A DNA stretch of 64,000 bases from Phytophthora hibernalis (GCA_012656075.1 JAAKBF010000027.1:1-64000), one strand, 5' to 3'; numbered from the stretch's first letter, positions 22,059-34,282 are shown. A program made the numbers and translations. Notes: generated from the sequence alone by a model not told the origin.

Positions 22059-22964
22059 TAGCGACCGCTAGGCCCTTGAGCTTTCGTGAATGGTTTCTTT
22101 ACCACTCCAGTCGAGGGACACACTCGTTGGAAGTGTCCCAGTCCGCCGCATGTATAACAGCGGACCGAACTCATCTCAGCAGAGCTCAAGTCCATGGGCT
22201 CTGGCTCGTTGTCCACGACGACAACTGGTGCAACCACCGAAGTGCCAGCCTGCTTATGGCTGTACTCTTCTTGGAGAGCGAGCTTAATCGCCTCCTCCAA
22301 GGTGGATGCGTGCACACGGAACAGCTGCATGCGCGCAGGGCCAACCTTTAAGCCGTCCATGAAGACTGTCGTCTTGACGTCTTAAGCCAAGGGTTTCCAA
22401 CCAGAGATGACGCCAACGTGCTCATCTTTAGTACGCACTCGTACAACTCACGTTTTCCTTGCTTACAGGCGAGGAAGCGTGAGCGTTGGCGAAACCCATC
22501 GTTCGCGGGCAGAAAAGCAGCTCGGAGATGCTCGCACAACTGTGCCCAGGATGCGAAGCATCCAGGAGACGTCGTCTCCAGCGTGTACGCCCAGTTATTG
22601 GCACGACCGCCAAGGTTGGACAACTCGAACGCAACGCGATGTTCTTGATCCGAGATGAGACCAGCCCGCATGGCAATCTCAACCTCTCGGATCCAGAAGT
22701 GAAGGTTTTCACCTTCCTTCCCCTCAAACGGAGGCAAAGGCTTCTGCTGGACCGGCTTCGGCTTGGCCATAAAGGCCTGCAGGTTTCCTGCACATGCGCG
22801 ACGAAATCACGCTCGAACGCGTCGAACGCAGCCACGCGTTCTTCTTGCTCGGCTGACGTTGCCCATGCCAAGCCCCGGAGGACATCTCTTCCGAAGATGC
22901 CTCCAATCATCCGAGCTGACTCGAACTGCGAGTCGTTCAAGTGAGGAAACTCACTGCGGTCCAT
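22058..22964 (-). pseudogene. Gag of an LTR retrotransposon, frameshifted
   Basis: ATG at 22964 (MDRSEFPHLNDSQFESARMI). The retrotransposon-gag domain is read in a second frame (PPFEGKEGENLHFWIREVEI to NWAYTLETTSPGCFASWAQL). A third frame carries EEAIKLALQEEYSHKQAG, EPMDLSS and a zinc knuckle CYTCGGLGHFQRVCP (CX2CX4HX4C). Frame changes near 22770 and near 22380 break it. It differs from the gag at 51.2-51.8 kb in both sequence and knuckle spacing, so the window holds at least two LTR families. The gene starts 85 bp after a possible primer-binding site. Confidence 0.75.
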
Positions 22965-23029
22965 CGTGACTCACTCCTTAAAATCACAGAGGATCAGGTA
23001 GTTCAATCTACCCGCGTAGGCGCGAGATT

Positions 23030-23046
23030 GACTACAAGTGCTACCA
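23030..23046 (-). other. Possible primer-binding site and 5' LTR end
   Basis: On the minus strand GTCACA-CT-TGGTAGCACTTG gives an LTR-like CA end, a two-base spacer and a TGG-starting primer-binding-site candidate, just upstream of the gag ATG at 22964. The matching 3' LTR was not found, so this remains tentative. Confidence 0.3.
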
Positions 23047-23309
23047 AGTGTGACGGGGTCATACAGCACCTTGCCTTGAGGAAGCGTAAGAGAGCAAAGG
23101 CTCTCAGTGAACGATAAGTTCACAGTTTCCGGCCTAAGGGAACTGTCTGCGGGTTTGGTTTGATAGCAAGATAAAGACTGAATATATTTTATAGCTGAGT
23201 TAAGCTTGTAGAATACAAACTCTAAGTCATCTATATTAAAGTTAAATAGCGTGCATGATGTGCTCACAGCCAACCGGTACCATGTAACATGGACTCTAAA
23301 GAGTGACAT

Positions 23310-23890
23310 TCGTCACTATTTATCTAACTTAGGTACACGTCGGTGTTCCTCGTTACAATGAGAGAGTCGAAGTTGAGTCCCCTACTCTCATATACTGGTA
23401 TGGGAATTGCGTCCCCAACGCAATACAGAGTTCTTTGCCAATGAACTCTGCAGCAGGAATACAATCCAGAGCTTCTCCGTGTAAAACACGGCGTTAGTTA
23501 TCGAAAGGTTTATAAATTTGGATGGCGGGCTGAGAATACACCCGGAGGCTCTTCTACTGACGTGCACAGCTATAGGAAGATCTCGCACAAGTAACTGAGC
23601 ATCGCATCGGCAGTGCTGCCCAGTGTTTTTTTGGACAGGTCGGAAGAGGCACTTGAGCGGAAGCTGGTGAAATGAGAAGTGAGTAGATTGAAATCAAAGT
23701 TATGCAAAGCTGCAAGTACCGACTACTTGTCCTGTCCTCCTGGCTAGCCGTCCTTGCTCCCTTGGGCAACCCTGTTGAGACTCGACTCGAGTGCCTGACC
23801 GTAGGACACGCCTGTCCTCATCTTGTGACTCAGATCTGCGCCACAAATTATGATGGCGCAGGTTCCGGCTGTTCAACTTCATGTGCCGTA
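23310..23890. other. No gene seen; possible LTR remnant
   Basis: Lies upstream of the gag gene where a 5' LTR would be expected. Contains AT-rich and short-ORF sequence only; no second copy in the window to define an LTR. Confidence 0.3.
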
Positions 23891-24095
23891 CCGTAAATCA
23901 CGGCGATCATGCAAGGCCGTAAAATGTAGAAACCAAGTCAAATCGTAAAAAGTATGATTGAGGCTGTAAAACCTAATTGACCATATCTCATACAAAAGCT
24001 TCGTCATATTGGCAAAGAAAAGACACACTGATAGAGTTTTCACGAAAATGTTGCATGTTCGCCGTACCTTGCATGATCGCCGTGATTTTACGGTA
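23889..24095. mobile_element. Short TA-flanked MITE
   Basis: Inverted repeats of about 27 bp, beginning CCGTAAATCACGGCGATCAT at 23891 and mirrored at 24093 with one inserted base, enclose a 203-bp unit. TA lies immediately outside each end (23889-23890 and 24094-24095), the target duplication of Tc1/mariner/pogo elements. No coding capacity. The interior repeats CGTAAAA several times. Confidence 0.8.
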
Positions 24096-24459
24096 CTTCT
24101 GTCACGTGCTACTTACGGGCAGAGAATATTGCCACAATCTATGACGAAGATTTGCAGGCGTATTGTGGCAGAATAGTGTCGTTTTCCACAATTCAAAACC
24201 AGTTACCACAACCACACAATGAGGCTTGTGCCCAATTGCCACAAGCCACAGGCACTCTGCACCCCCATCGCATAAGGATGCCTGTGGATCCCTCGTCCAA
24301 AGCAACGGCGGCGTATTATTTGGCGTTAGTTTGTGTTTCGCACACAGCTAAGGTAGTATAGTGACTTGAAGGTGGATCGCTAGGTGCAGTCGGAAGTAAC
24401 ATTGATAGAATCGAAGCCGGGATCATGTCGAAGACTCAACGTTTGAATTGAATTCTGCC

Positions 24460-25700
24460 TTAACCTAATAGGACCTTAAGCAGATAATGGAATCTCAATA
24501 ACTTGGTGTCTGCCGGGATGTCAAGAAAACCAAACAGGTAGCTCTCTATAAAAGCCAGTACGAACACTCCGCAACTGTTGCCGTCGACTTGCTGGTAGAA
24601 CCTGCTCACATCTCGACGCCAGCGTTTTTCTTTGGGGAGAATCGGCAAGAAAACGTGCTCGAAGACTCCATCAACTAACTCAATCGTGTCCTTGTCATTG
24701 CGCGGGTCCATGACAGAGTATACATACTTCTTCAGACTGATTCCAATCCCACTCCAATGGTTTGTGTTGACCCACAGGGCCCCGATAATCTTGTCATCAG
24801 TTGTCTCCACAATTCTGTTTTGCTTCAACCATTCAATCTTCTCCGTATCGGTCCTCATTGCCATCAACTGGGTGGTGAAAGTGACAGAACTCTGCTCTGG
24901 CTGCCGGCTGTTTGCGTCTTCGCACATGACCGAAATAGCGGCTGCCATGGCTACATCTCCGGCATCGTCATGGACCAAACCGAGCAGTGCCTTCTCTTCG
25001 TCGTCGCGGATGTTGAGATTTGCCAGGCACGTACATACATCTCCTGTATCAATCAGCGTTCCCTCGCCGAACAGTGATCCTAACTGAGCCGCCTCCACAT
25101 CAATCTCCTTAATCCATTCAATGCATTCTTCAATCATTCTAAAAGCACTTCTCGTCCCATACCACGCTCCCATCGTGTATATGTATGCTCCGGTTACTTT
25201 GGGGTAAATGTTGGAGTGGCCTAGTTGAAATTTTAGCAAAATTTCTTCATCTCGGAGCTTAGCATGTTGGTGCTCACGGTTTGGCTTCGTCAAGTTTTCA
25301 TCAGGTGGACACAATGCTCCACCCAATCAGGTGGAACAATATCTCTGCATTTTTGCTGACAGCGCCTCGATTGGGTGCTGGAACGGCTACACACAGGTTC
25401 AGCGCCTCATTACCGGCTGGAATTTTGGATAGCACCGAAAACTTGTCAATGTACCCTCGCAATTCGCTGTAAGTCACTGTACTTCTGCTGAAGAGTTGCT
25501 CCAATTCGGCCAAATTTGCACTATTGTTGTCAACAGGTTGGCTTCCTGCACGGAGTAAGGCGGTAATCTTTTCGAAAAATTCTTCCTCTCGAATTGACGC
25601 TGCCGAAGTGTTCGTCTGGGGCGCCCTGGTCGCTTCACTGTTTGGCTGATACACCAAAGCGTCGGTCGTCGTAAAGGTTCTGCTTGACTGGAGCACACAG
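24460..25700 (-). pseudogene. Ulp1-type (C48) cysteine protease domain of a MULE-like transposon
   Basis: The frame 25326-24460 (288 codons) carries the C48 layout: NTNHWSGIGI (His190), SVMDPRND (Asp207), QQVDGNSCGVFVLAF (Gln246 of the oxyanion hole and Cys252). The His-Asp-Gln-Cys set is complete. Upstream, 25301-25696 in another frame (FEKITALLRAGSQ, SELRGYIDKFSVL) reads on into it, so the true protein is longer and broken near 25310. Ulp1 enzymes process SUMO-like tags; in transposons of this kind the role is unknown. It follows a SWIM-finger segment on the same strand, the same arrangement as at 36.6-40.8 kb. Confidence 0.75.
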
Positions 25701-25805
25701 TACTTTCGGGGTCATCGCTCTCGCTCGCGCTATCAACAACAACGATTTCGGGTGAAGGGCACGATTCAACGTTATCTTGAGCAAGTTCACTGAACGTGGG
25801 ACCAC

Positions 25806-26820
25806 TCAGGGTAGGCTCTTCGTTACTGTTACCATAATCTTCGTGACTGCTATCATCATCTTCTTGGATGACACGACCTCCAAGGCGCCGTCTGCTGCGC
25901 GCTCCGGGCGCACTTTGCAATGAATGTTCAGATTCTTGTGGAGATTGTGGTCCGGATTGTGGAAATTGTGATTCGAATTTTGAAGATTGTGGATCGGGTT
26001 GTGCGGTGTGTGGTTCGACAATCGTTGTCCCCTCCAGCACTTGCAGGCTCGCTCGACCGCAGAAACATCACAACGTGCAAGTGCATCAGCAAGTCGGTCG
26101 ACGAGCACCATTGACTTTCGAAATAAAGAATTTCCGTACGTGCACATCGTTTCCGACAACCGTTTCATACTTTGGCTCGCCTCCAGATATTTTTCCGCTT
26201 GAGACTTTGTCCGCGACTGCGAGATCGATACGAAATGGCTCTCAGAAAACCCAGTGACCTCGAAGTCATTATCCACAAAATGTTCCAGCATGTTCGCGGA
26301 ATTGAAGCGCCACCGGTCCGCGATAGAGCCAAACGGAATCAAAGACGAGTGATTTTGAAGTTTTCTCAAATACATGAGGTGACGGCACGGTAGTTTTCTC
26401 GTCTTCCCCAGCATGCATTGTGAAGTCAGGTGACTGCATCAACGATGCAGGTCGTATTCGCGCTGGATAATATGAATCGTTCGTTCACCTCAGCCACGAT
26501 TGTATAAAACGTTGCCGGATTGACAGCGATATCGTACTGATCCTTGACGATTTCAAATGCATGTCTGCTGACAATCTGTGCAATTCTCGCCAGCTCTGGA
26601 CTTGTGTGATACACGGAATCAAAGACGCGCCCCACTCTCGAAACAACAGTGGTGAACTGCTTTTCTTTATACTTGGCCCACCAAATAAACTCGTCACAAT
26701 TTCGTCCAGTTCCACATCTCGGTTCACAAGAGTCTTGAATTTTTGCCACGAGGACTCCAGACGAGTGTTAGTAGAATTCCCCAGGTGCTCCACATTGTCT
26801 CGCAAGTACGAGGTCCACAT
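25806..26820 (-). pseudogene. SWIM-finger part of a MULE-type transposase, frameshifted
   Basis: The minus strand reads HLGNSTNTRLESSWQKFKTL, then in another frame WWAKYKEKQFTTVVSRVGRV and IVSRHAFEIVKDQYDIAVNP. The SWIM finger follows (TTCIVDAV ... KLPCRHLMYLRK) and then FGSIADRWRF. The same series appears at 38.5-39.1 kb in the second element (NNTNNRL, CRHVFFLRK, SMIQRRWLL), so both belong to one family. A basic hook GRPRRTLRQRQF lies between SWIM and protease. The catalytic DDE core expected upstream was not recognised here. Confidence 0.65.
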
Positions 26821-28129
26821 CGTACGGCAGCCGTGCCAATTTTCCAGGAAGTAACTCCAAATGCAGGAATCTGGTAAGAAGAATTACTTCAAGACCCCGT
26901 ACACAGAAGTGATAACTGGTATCCTCTTCAATGCTGCCAAGTTCATCGTGACCTCGACAAATGTTCACGGAGTCTCGATAAATCGTCAGCGAGCCTAGCG
27001 GTAAAGATTTTGTGTGGAAAAAGGTTTGCTGGTGAGGTTCTTGTACGTTAATGGGGTCAATGTATGTTGGTAGATACTTGAACTCGCTGATCGGTAAACA
27101 GCCGCGTGATGCGACGGTGTTCAACGCACAACTATACTTTTTGTCACTCTATCACATACGCCTAGCACATCTGGAAAAGTTTAACGGGTTGGTTGTGACG
27201 CCAAAATTTGCTGCTGCCCAGGTAAGTCACTTCGTTCTTTGGTTTGTGCGACGTCTGCCCTCTGGATGCCAACAGATTGTAGCTATTCGGAAGAAGTACT
27301 CGTGCGATTGCAAAATATTCCTCCACAATGGCTGGTAGTGTTCTCATGTGATAGCGGCAATGGTGCTTGCAGGGCGACATCAAAATTGCCGGTATGTTGG
27401 AGGCCCTACAAGTTCGCAAGAGTAGCGGGGGCATCGAAAGCAGAAAAGTTGCCTCGCTGTTGATAACTCGGACTCGCATCAGTTTTCCGTCGATGTCCTG
27501 ACGCAGGATTTGGTTTGCCACCCTCTCTATCCAGTGAGCTGGACTGTCGTGAAGGATTTTCCAATCGCTAAGAATGACATCAATGGGCCGACGCATTACC
27601 TGCAGGGCAAGGTAACATCTTGGGAGAGCAACACGGTCGCTACTACTGGCTGTTCAAGTGTTCCGACTTGCGTCGTCTTCAAGTCGATTACAACACGCTT
27701 GCCGAGCTTCTGCATGATGCGTATATCCACGGAGCGGATATGACAGGACCGATTTTCTTTGAGCCCGAACCTCATTCTCGTCAGGACACGACCGGGACCA
27801 GCATTTAAGCGAGCGCTCTTTGCTCAATACATTCTTCTTAGGTTGCTGACTAATTGATTCGACACTGCCATGCGGTAGTTTTCGGTTGGTGACATGTTGT
27901 ATGATGGTTCCTCGACGAGCAACCAATTTGAGCAGCTTTCCTCGTTTTCCGTACATTTTTATACTTTTCGCGATGAGCATCCATGAGTCCTCGAAAAAGC
28001 CTGCCCCGACATAGACGGCCAAGGCACTATCGACTACTCCAGCTGACCCCAGCACAACAACGTGCTACACATGAGGAGACGACAATGATGTCAGGCTACA
28101 CCATTAGCCGAGACCTTGAGCAAGAGTAC
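26821..28129. other. Unresolved, transposon-like
   Basis: Open stretches on both strands, for example plus 27620-27808 (VDYNTLAELLHDAYIHGADM then TGPIFFEPEP) and minus 27124-26768. I see no catalytic motif of a MULE core although position suggests the 5' half of the SWIM-Ulp1 element. Confidence 0.3.
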
Positions 28130-28159
28130 CCTGGGAATTTGTTCCCTGGGAATTTGTTC
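28130..28159 (+). repeat. Two-copy 15-bp tandem repeat
   Basis: CCTGGGAATTTGTTC occurs twice head to tail without a gap. Confidence 0.85.
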
Positions 28160-29259
28160 ACCGACGGACTTGTCAGCACCCGAAGATTGAAATTGAACAC
28201 GGAGGTTAGTGACCGGTAGAGCGGGTCGAACATTCCAAGTGGAACGAGTAGCCACGAAACCCACGCCGTACTTCTCGAGCGCTTGAAGACCTTGGGCAAT
28301 GCAGGCTCGGTTGTGACCGTCGTGAAGGCGATGATGAGCAGGTCCTTCGTGACCACTAGGAACTCCACGGGGACAATGCTGTGGGGTCGCCACGACTCGC
28401 AGGGTGAAGAGCTACGCACTGGAGATGAGCACTTTACCAGTGCATATAGGGCAGTACGGTATGCATAATATATGTGCGTGCATCAGCATAATATATGATA
28501 CAGATATTTACAAGACATGCATTCATAATATTCTATTCAGGTTGTACATTTGACTGAGTGTCCCTCGGGAATATAGCCACAGTGCGGAGCCTTGCGCTAT
28601 CTAAGCTTGGTGTCCGGATGGAGTACCCTGCACCACGCACATAGGGTGAGGTTGGACGCAAGCGAGGAATTAGTCCGGTCTGTCGTGCAGCCGCACATGC
28701 ATGGGTACATGAAACGATACTTCGCCGTCATTGAGCAGCAGTGCTGTTGTCGGATAGCTCGAATACACTGCAGCTCGCCTTCACACATGGTGTTCATGCG
28801 GATGGGGCTACCTTTCAGAATATCACTTTATATCATTTTTATATCTGATATTTTGAAAAATCCTCGATGATATTTAAATATTATGGTACTCTTTTGCATT
28901 TTGAAAGAATATAGATATTTTTGCCCAAAATAGTACTACCAATACCCGAAAATATTATGCATATTCGAATTACCATTAGCCCCTGGTGGCGAGACACCTA
29001 GCGTGTGCTCAAAATTAATCGCACTCAGCATTCAGATCGGCTTTGCAAGCTGCGCACGCACGTCCGGGTACATTCACGTCTGCTACAGCAAAAGGAAGGT
29101 CTCCCCTGATTATTATATGCACTACATAGGTAAAATCGCGCGGCTTACATCAACGCCACGGGGATCTCTCGTCACAGCACTCCCCTACTTCGCTGGAGCG
29201 TGGTTCTGGCTGACGCGTACATGTTGGAGCTGTGAAGTCGCCTTGTTCTGATGAGGTGT
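28160..29259. other. No supported gene
   Basis: Short ORFs only. 28440-28560 and 28810-28970 are strongly AT-rich with ATATTATG/CATAATAT motifs. Confidence 0.4.
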
Positions 29260-29530
29260 GCTATCTTCTTCTCTGCTGACGTGCGCGATCGCTTCGCTCT
29301 GGTGGAAGAGCGCGATCTTGCTGGAAGTGCGCAATTGCTTCGTTCTGCTAGGAGTGCGCGTGCGTGGTTGAGTTATCCTGCTGGAGGTCGCCTCATATGG
29401 ATGGACGTACGCAAGCGCTTTGTCCTGTTTTAGGTCGCGTCTCTCTGCTAGAAGTGCGTGATCGCTTCGCACTGCTGGAAGTGCGCGATCGCTTCGCTCT
29501 GCTGGAAGTTCACGATTGCTTCGTGGGCTG
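29260..29530 (+). repeat. Degenerate 27-bp minisatellite
   Basis: A unit of 27 bp containing GCTGGAAGTGCGCGATCGCT is repeated about ten times with drift; the clearest three copies lie at 29444-29520. Because 27 is a multiple of three, the plus strand encodes a nine-residue repeat LLEVRDRFA in an open frame (29364-29621), and the minus strand encodes a repeat built on RSDRALPAE. No gene signals surround it. Confidence 0.75.
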
Positions 29531-30255
29531 CACATCGCCCCTCCTCTCTCTACTCAAACAGGCTTATCGGGTGTTATGTCACACTAAGAACTCTGTGGTG
29601 GTGGCTGCGGGGTACCTGTAGGTGGAATTCATAAATGTCCATCCTCTTACACGAATATGCATCCTTTTCATTTCTGTGGCCGCCATATTGGAGAAGGGGG
29701 TATGGGCAGCCCGTCGTTTGCCCTTGATGCGATACCGCTCAGCCAATGGACAACATTTCTTCGGCCTCACCGATCATTGCTGCTTAGGTAAGTTACGGAA
29801 TCATTTCTTATGCGCTTAGTTGCGGAAACAATTTTTGAAATCAATTCAAAAAGGACAAACGTGGTTTAAACTATGATCGGAAAGCGATGATGAGGTGTGG
29901 GTTGTCGCTGGGTGTTGATGGATCTTGGAGCCATCGCAACTCTACCCTCACTTGTAAGTGAGTTTAAAATTAAAGAAAATTCTGAAGCACCCTGCTGGCA
30001 AGCCGGTAGACGATAATTCGACCAGCAACAATGGATGCAGTGTTGATTTTGAGAGTTCAGGAGCGCAGCCTGGTGAGTGTAACGAGGACACAAACGAAGA
30101 GGAGGAAGATGAAAAAGGAAGAGGAACACAAGTCGGAGGAGATATGGAAGGCTGTGGTTTAGTGGTGCTTCGCTGATATTTCATAATTCATATCAATACA
30201 TGGAAAATTTGCGCTTTCATCGTTCAGATATTCATATTATTTCTTGTTCACCATC
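29531..30255. other. No supported gene
   Basis: A short acidic plus-strand ORF at 29958-30176 (NEEEEDEKGRGTQVG) is the only feature; I do not recognise it. Confidence 0.3.
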
Positions 30256-30330
30256 AAATAATGTGAGTGTCATTACTTTTTGTTTACCATAATTAGCGTG
30301 TATGGGAAAATAATGACACTCACGTTATTT
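30256..30330. repeat. Small perfect-like hairpin, 20-bp arms
   Basis: AAATAATGTGAGTGTCATTA (30256-30275) is mirrored at 30311-30330 with one mismatch and a 35-bp loop. TTATTTCTTGT flanks both sides (30236 and 30326). A mini-foldback element or a transcript hairpin at the 3' end of the hAT-like gene. Confidence 0.7.
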
Positions 30331-32190
30331 CTTGTAAGGATAAATTTCGTGTGTGCCCCGGGGTATGCTCGCGAGGCCCAATGCAAAGACCTCAAGGTCA
30401 CATAATCTTCGATCTAAATCGTTTTCGGTCCAGGCGTCGTTTACTGGTAGCTTAGACACTCTGACGATAGTGTTTTGAAAGGAACGGCAGTCGTCGTACT
30501 CCTCTCGAAGAAGCTTTCGCTGATCCCATATACTACTGATGACCACTCCACCGTATTGGTGGGTCAAACGATCTTGATAGCGATTGAGAACGGCTGTGAA
30601 ATCATCGTTGGTTGACTCAATTACTGTTTTTGGTGTTGTCAGATCCACAATAACGGTTGTATCCTGGCCAATGGTCAAGGAAATGGCCTCAGCACCATCA
30701 ATGAATCGCTCGATAGCAGAAAGAACTGCCAGAACAAGGTCTTGCTGTTCGTCGAGATTTAATTCTTGATAGATCCGGCGTGAGAAGGATGCAGCGTAGC
30801 ATAGCTCAGCTTCGATCTTTACTTCACTTAGGATTGAAGCCCCGTCCGGCCCGGTTTCTTCAAATCTGCTCTGCCACGTACGTACCAGAGCTTGGATCGC
30901 TTTGTACTGCTCTAATATGGTGACGTTCTTGTATTACAGCTTTGCAAAGCACAGTTTGATGGCTCGAGCAAGGTCAGCTACCAGAAGCAAACACAGCCAC
31001 CAAGTGGGGATGACATAGCACGTTTCTTTTCTCTCTGGAAACGAACCAGATCGATTTAGTTTGCAGTCAAGCACTTACAAGAATTGTGGATGGAATCCCA
31101 CCGGATCGTTGAGTAAGTCGGACAGTAACCCAAGCTGTGCTTAACCATCTCGTGGGTGTGCGTGAAAGCAATTTCACGTCCAAGCGTCGAACAAAAATCG
31201 ACGAAGTCGTCAAGTACGTTCAAAACCGCATCAACCACCAGGTTGAGTTGGTGACTGCCGCACCAGTTGGCGACGATGCCACCCCCACCGACAGCAGCGC
31301 ACGCATCTTTGATTCTCTTGACAAAGCCACGTCGGCACCCCACCATTGTGACCGCTCCATCTGTGGCTATTCCGATGCGTTTGAGAAAACCTTATCACCA
31401 GCCACTGCCCGAATTGTCTTCAGTACCAGCTCCGCGTAGTTTTGCCCAGTGTGTGCCAAATTGCCCGTAGGAATGGCAAGGAAGCGGAAGTTTTGAACTG
31501 TTCCATTCAGGCCAAACGAAATTCGCACATCTAGATAACCTCGCTCTTGATGAGTAGCCTCATCAACCATGATCGAGAATCCCCACACTCGGTAAAGTTG
31601 CAGCTTCATCAGCGTTAGGTTGATGGCTACAAAAAAGCGAATTGATTAGCGGATTTCAAGCTCACTTGGTTTTCCGAGCTTCATATTCATGAGCGCACAC
31701 CCAAAGATAAGAAATAGCTCGGCGGCGGCCCGGTAGCTGACAGACGCGGAAACACAGCGTATGATCACTTCGAACTGATCACGGTTTATCACAGTGATCA
31801 AACAACCACCGGCCTCCAAATCAACGAACCCGTCAACGTCAACGAGCTAGTTGGCGCTGATCTCTCTTGTCTCATTAGACTGAGAAACAAACAGACGTTG
31901 ATCGTGTTCATCACGCCTTCAGGGACTCGACAACGAAAAGACGGTTCAGTTAAGAGAAATGACACTATGGTGTCAGCAGGAGCAAAAAGGTTTGATCGAA
32001 TGGCATCTTTAGCAAGAAGAGCTTGGTATTCCTGCCACTTCTTATGGTGCTGATCACGCATATGGCCAACAATGTTGTCCCTGCGAAACGAGGTGAACAC
32101 CTTTGGCCTCGAAATGTTCTTCCGCTTAGGTTTGGACAGCAAGTCCGAAAGTCCGAATCGTAAGCAGAACTTGCACACAGCATCCGCAAC
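30325..32190 (-). pseudogene. hAT-like transposase remnant
   Basis: Read on the minus strand. A C2H2/BED-like N-terminus (CKFCLRFG ... FRRDNIVGHMRDQHHKKW, 32178-32050) is followed by the RNase H-fold region FSIMVDEATHQERGYLDVRI (31570) with FLAIPTGNLAHTG, then GIVANWCGSHQLNLVVDAVL (31270), and a C-terminal stretch at 30678-30325. This is the motif order of oomycete hAT-family transposases (the Asp of VDEAT is the catalytic candidate). At least four frame changes and stops interrupt it. No 8-bp TSD or TIR was found at its ends. Confidence 0.65.
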
Positions 32191-33046
32191 TAAACCGCTT
32201 GCACTCTAACTTCCTGGTTGAACACCAAGCTCCATTTCGTAGCGAGAGATCCACTTTTACCGCTACACGCGCTGTTTTGTTTTAGAGCTCGAAAGAACAT
32301 CGTTCACATTCCGCGTATGCGGTGGGGGCGTCCTCGTGCCATCACGGAGCTGAGGCAGGCAAGTCTTGAGCTGGAAGGCAAGGGCGAGGTGAAATGAAAC
32401 CTCTGCGAGTCGCAGTTGCGACGAGTTCTATTCGTAGGACCACTGGACGACTGGACGACTGGAAGATCGTTTTAGATAGCGTGAAATCATCTCGTTCAGA
32501 TGGGCAGTTGGAGAAAGGATAACTAGGTAGTGTGCCCTGACTCTGACCATTCTGCCTAGTTATATGAAGCCTGGAGATTAATTACGGTGACCACTGAACC
32601 GGTATAATACACTCCGCGCCAGGTTAAATCAGCCACCCCTTTGTGACTGTAATTCTGTCAATATTTCGAGTTGACGCTCGTTGTTTGGATATATTCGATC
32701 TATGACTGGTAGAAATACGCTACTTGTGTTAACGCGCTGGTTTTAGCAATCCTTGGCATGTCCCCCATACAAGTGGCAATTTTGGCACTGCGCCAGATTA
32801 AATCAGCCATATAGGTACATACAAAAATCAAGTATATCATTAGGACGGTGAAATTAGTTTTGTATGGAGCACAGGTATAAACAAGTGGATGGAGATCACT
32901 TCGCAAGCTTCGAGGGACGAGGAAGTTTCCTCTACCTAAGGCGAAGCCCCTCCACCTGCATAGAAGCATCCCACACCCACCACGAAGAACCCAAGGCTGG
33001 CGGAGCGCGAGCTCGGACGAATCGAACGCCTCTACCTACGCTAGGG
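32191..33046. other. No gene; short direct repeat
   Basis: GCGCCAGGTTAAATCAGCCA at 32616-32635 recurs with one change at 32790-32809. Otherwise only short ORFs. Confidence 0.5.
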
Positions 33047-33115
33047 TCAGTGGTCGTAATATTGCCCTCTAATGCACCAGATCTAAACCCGATATGGAAT
33101 TTTGGTCCATTATGA
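33047..33115 (+). pseudogene. Tc1/mariner transposase C-terminal scrap
   Basis: The plus strand reads SVVVILPSNAPDLNPIWNFG before a stop at 33113-33115. The S-N-x-P-D-L-N-P-I-W/E pattern is the hallmark around the second to third catalytic residues of Tc1-type DDE transposases. The expected Glu after NPI is Trp, and nothing upstream matches, so it is a decayed fragment. Confidence 0.6.
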
Positions 33116-34282
33116 GTAGGAGAGTTTCGATAAATGGAACACCGGCGACAGCGCTGTGAAAGCCCACAAAAGCGCGAAGAGTACTCGCGCGCCCATGTTC
33201 CTCTTTCTGACGTCGCGCAGCCACTTCCTCGTCATCTCCACGTCTGTCGTCTTGAAATGCGACCACTTCAGTAATGCCCAGTGAAGTAGCACACGCCGCG
33301 AGGTTCACCACGGAGAGAACGAGCTGCCGTTGACGAGTGAGCCTTGCGGGTGTAACCATGGCCGAGCGCTTGATCTGATGGCCAGGTCCCATCGACACGT
33401 GAGGCAGCGCTAGCGATAGACTCATGCGCTCAGAAAGCACCGCCATGCCGTAAATCTTAAATACCTCGAAAATCTCTCTCGACGTGCACAAAATATGGCC
33501 CTCATCCAGCTACAGCATTGCCAACTGCACACGCTGCTCAATCGACGGGCTCTTCACGACATCCGCTCGATCAACAGCCGTGGCAGCTTTTACAAAATAA
33601 TGATGCTGCGTCGTATCCCCTTTCTCTCCACCTTTATACTCGCCAACGAGGTCAGCAAATGGCCCCTCCTACTCCTTCTCCTCCTGCAACGCTTCATGTT
33701 GAAAGACTCCTTCACTCACCACCAGCTCGTCCGTCGTCTCGTCCAATTGCTCGTCTGGCAACCACGCAAAAGGGTTAAACGCCACACTCAGCGAACCTTT
33801 GGCCGCCAACATGGTCTTCCCTTTCTCCTCGGCAGCTCGAGAGCGGTCTGCGAAGTGCAGATGCAGCATAGAGGCCCCCACTGCGTCCAAATGGGCTCTG
33901 TAGCCATCCGTCAACTTCAACTTGCCCTTTTGTTCGTGCAACTTAAGGACCAGCTCCCCGACCACAGCCTCCACTACATCCGCCCGCTGCTTCATCTTGG
34001 AGACTCTGTTGTCTGTGTTATTGCCTGCTACGTTCTGTTGAAAGCTGCGTCGTCGAAGAGCAGCATACCCCTGGCGTCGTACACTTGGGCTAAGTTGCGG
34101 TTGGCCACCACCGCCAGTCTTAAGTTGCGGAACACGCGCACACTTAGCGGGGCGCAGTGGAACTGGGACAGCAGACAGCGCCCCACCAACTCGCCTACGA
34201 CGGCATCTCCCAGCCACTCGAAAACGTCGGCGAGTGACGCGGCGGACGCGGACGTCTGCGCGAGGACCAACAAGAAAAACAT
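33069..34282 (-). pseudogene. Protein with two RNase III-like domains, frameshifted
   Basis: From the ATG at 34282 (MFFLLVLAQTSASA) the first frame shows DVFEWLGDAVVGELVGRCLL and LRLAVVANRNLAQVYDARGM, an RNase III signature with E and D in place. After a frame change near 34030 it continues KMKQRADVVEAVVGELVLKL, the second acidic cluster. From about 33690 another frame leads to EIFEVFKIYGMAVLSERMSL, LVLSVVNLAACATSLGITEV and LRAFVGFHSAVAGVPFIETL, which align by eye with a second RNase III fold in which the LGD motif has become YGM. No helicase, PAZ or dsRNA-binding domain is visible, so this is not a full Dicer. Mitochondrial ribosomal RNase III-like proteins are an alternative. Start is uncertain. 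Confidence 0.55.

Noticed and set aside
24460..25326. Stand-alone cellular SUMO protease gene
   Set aside because: It is joined on the same strand to a SWIM-finger transposase segment and has a transposon counterpart at 36.6-40.8 kb.
29260..29530. CRISPR array
   Set aside because: The repeats are contiguous and degenerate without unique spacers, and the host is a eukaryote.
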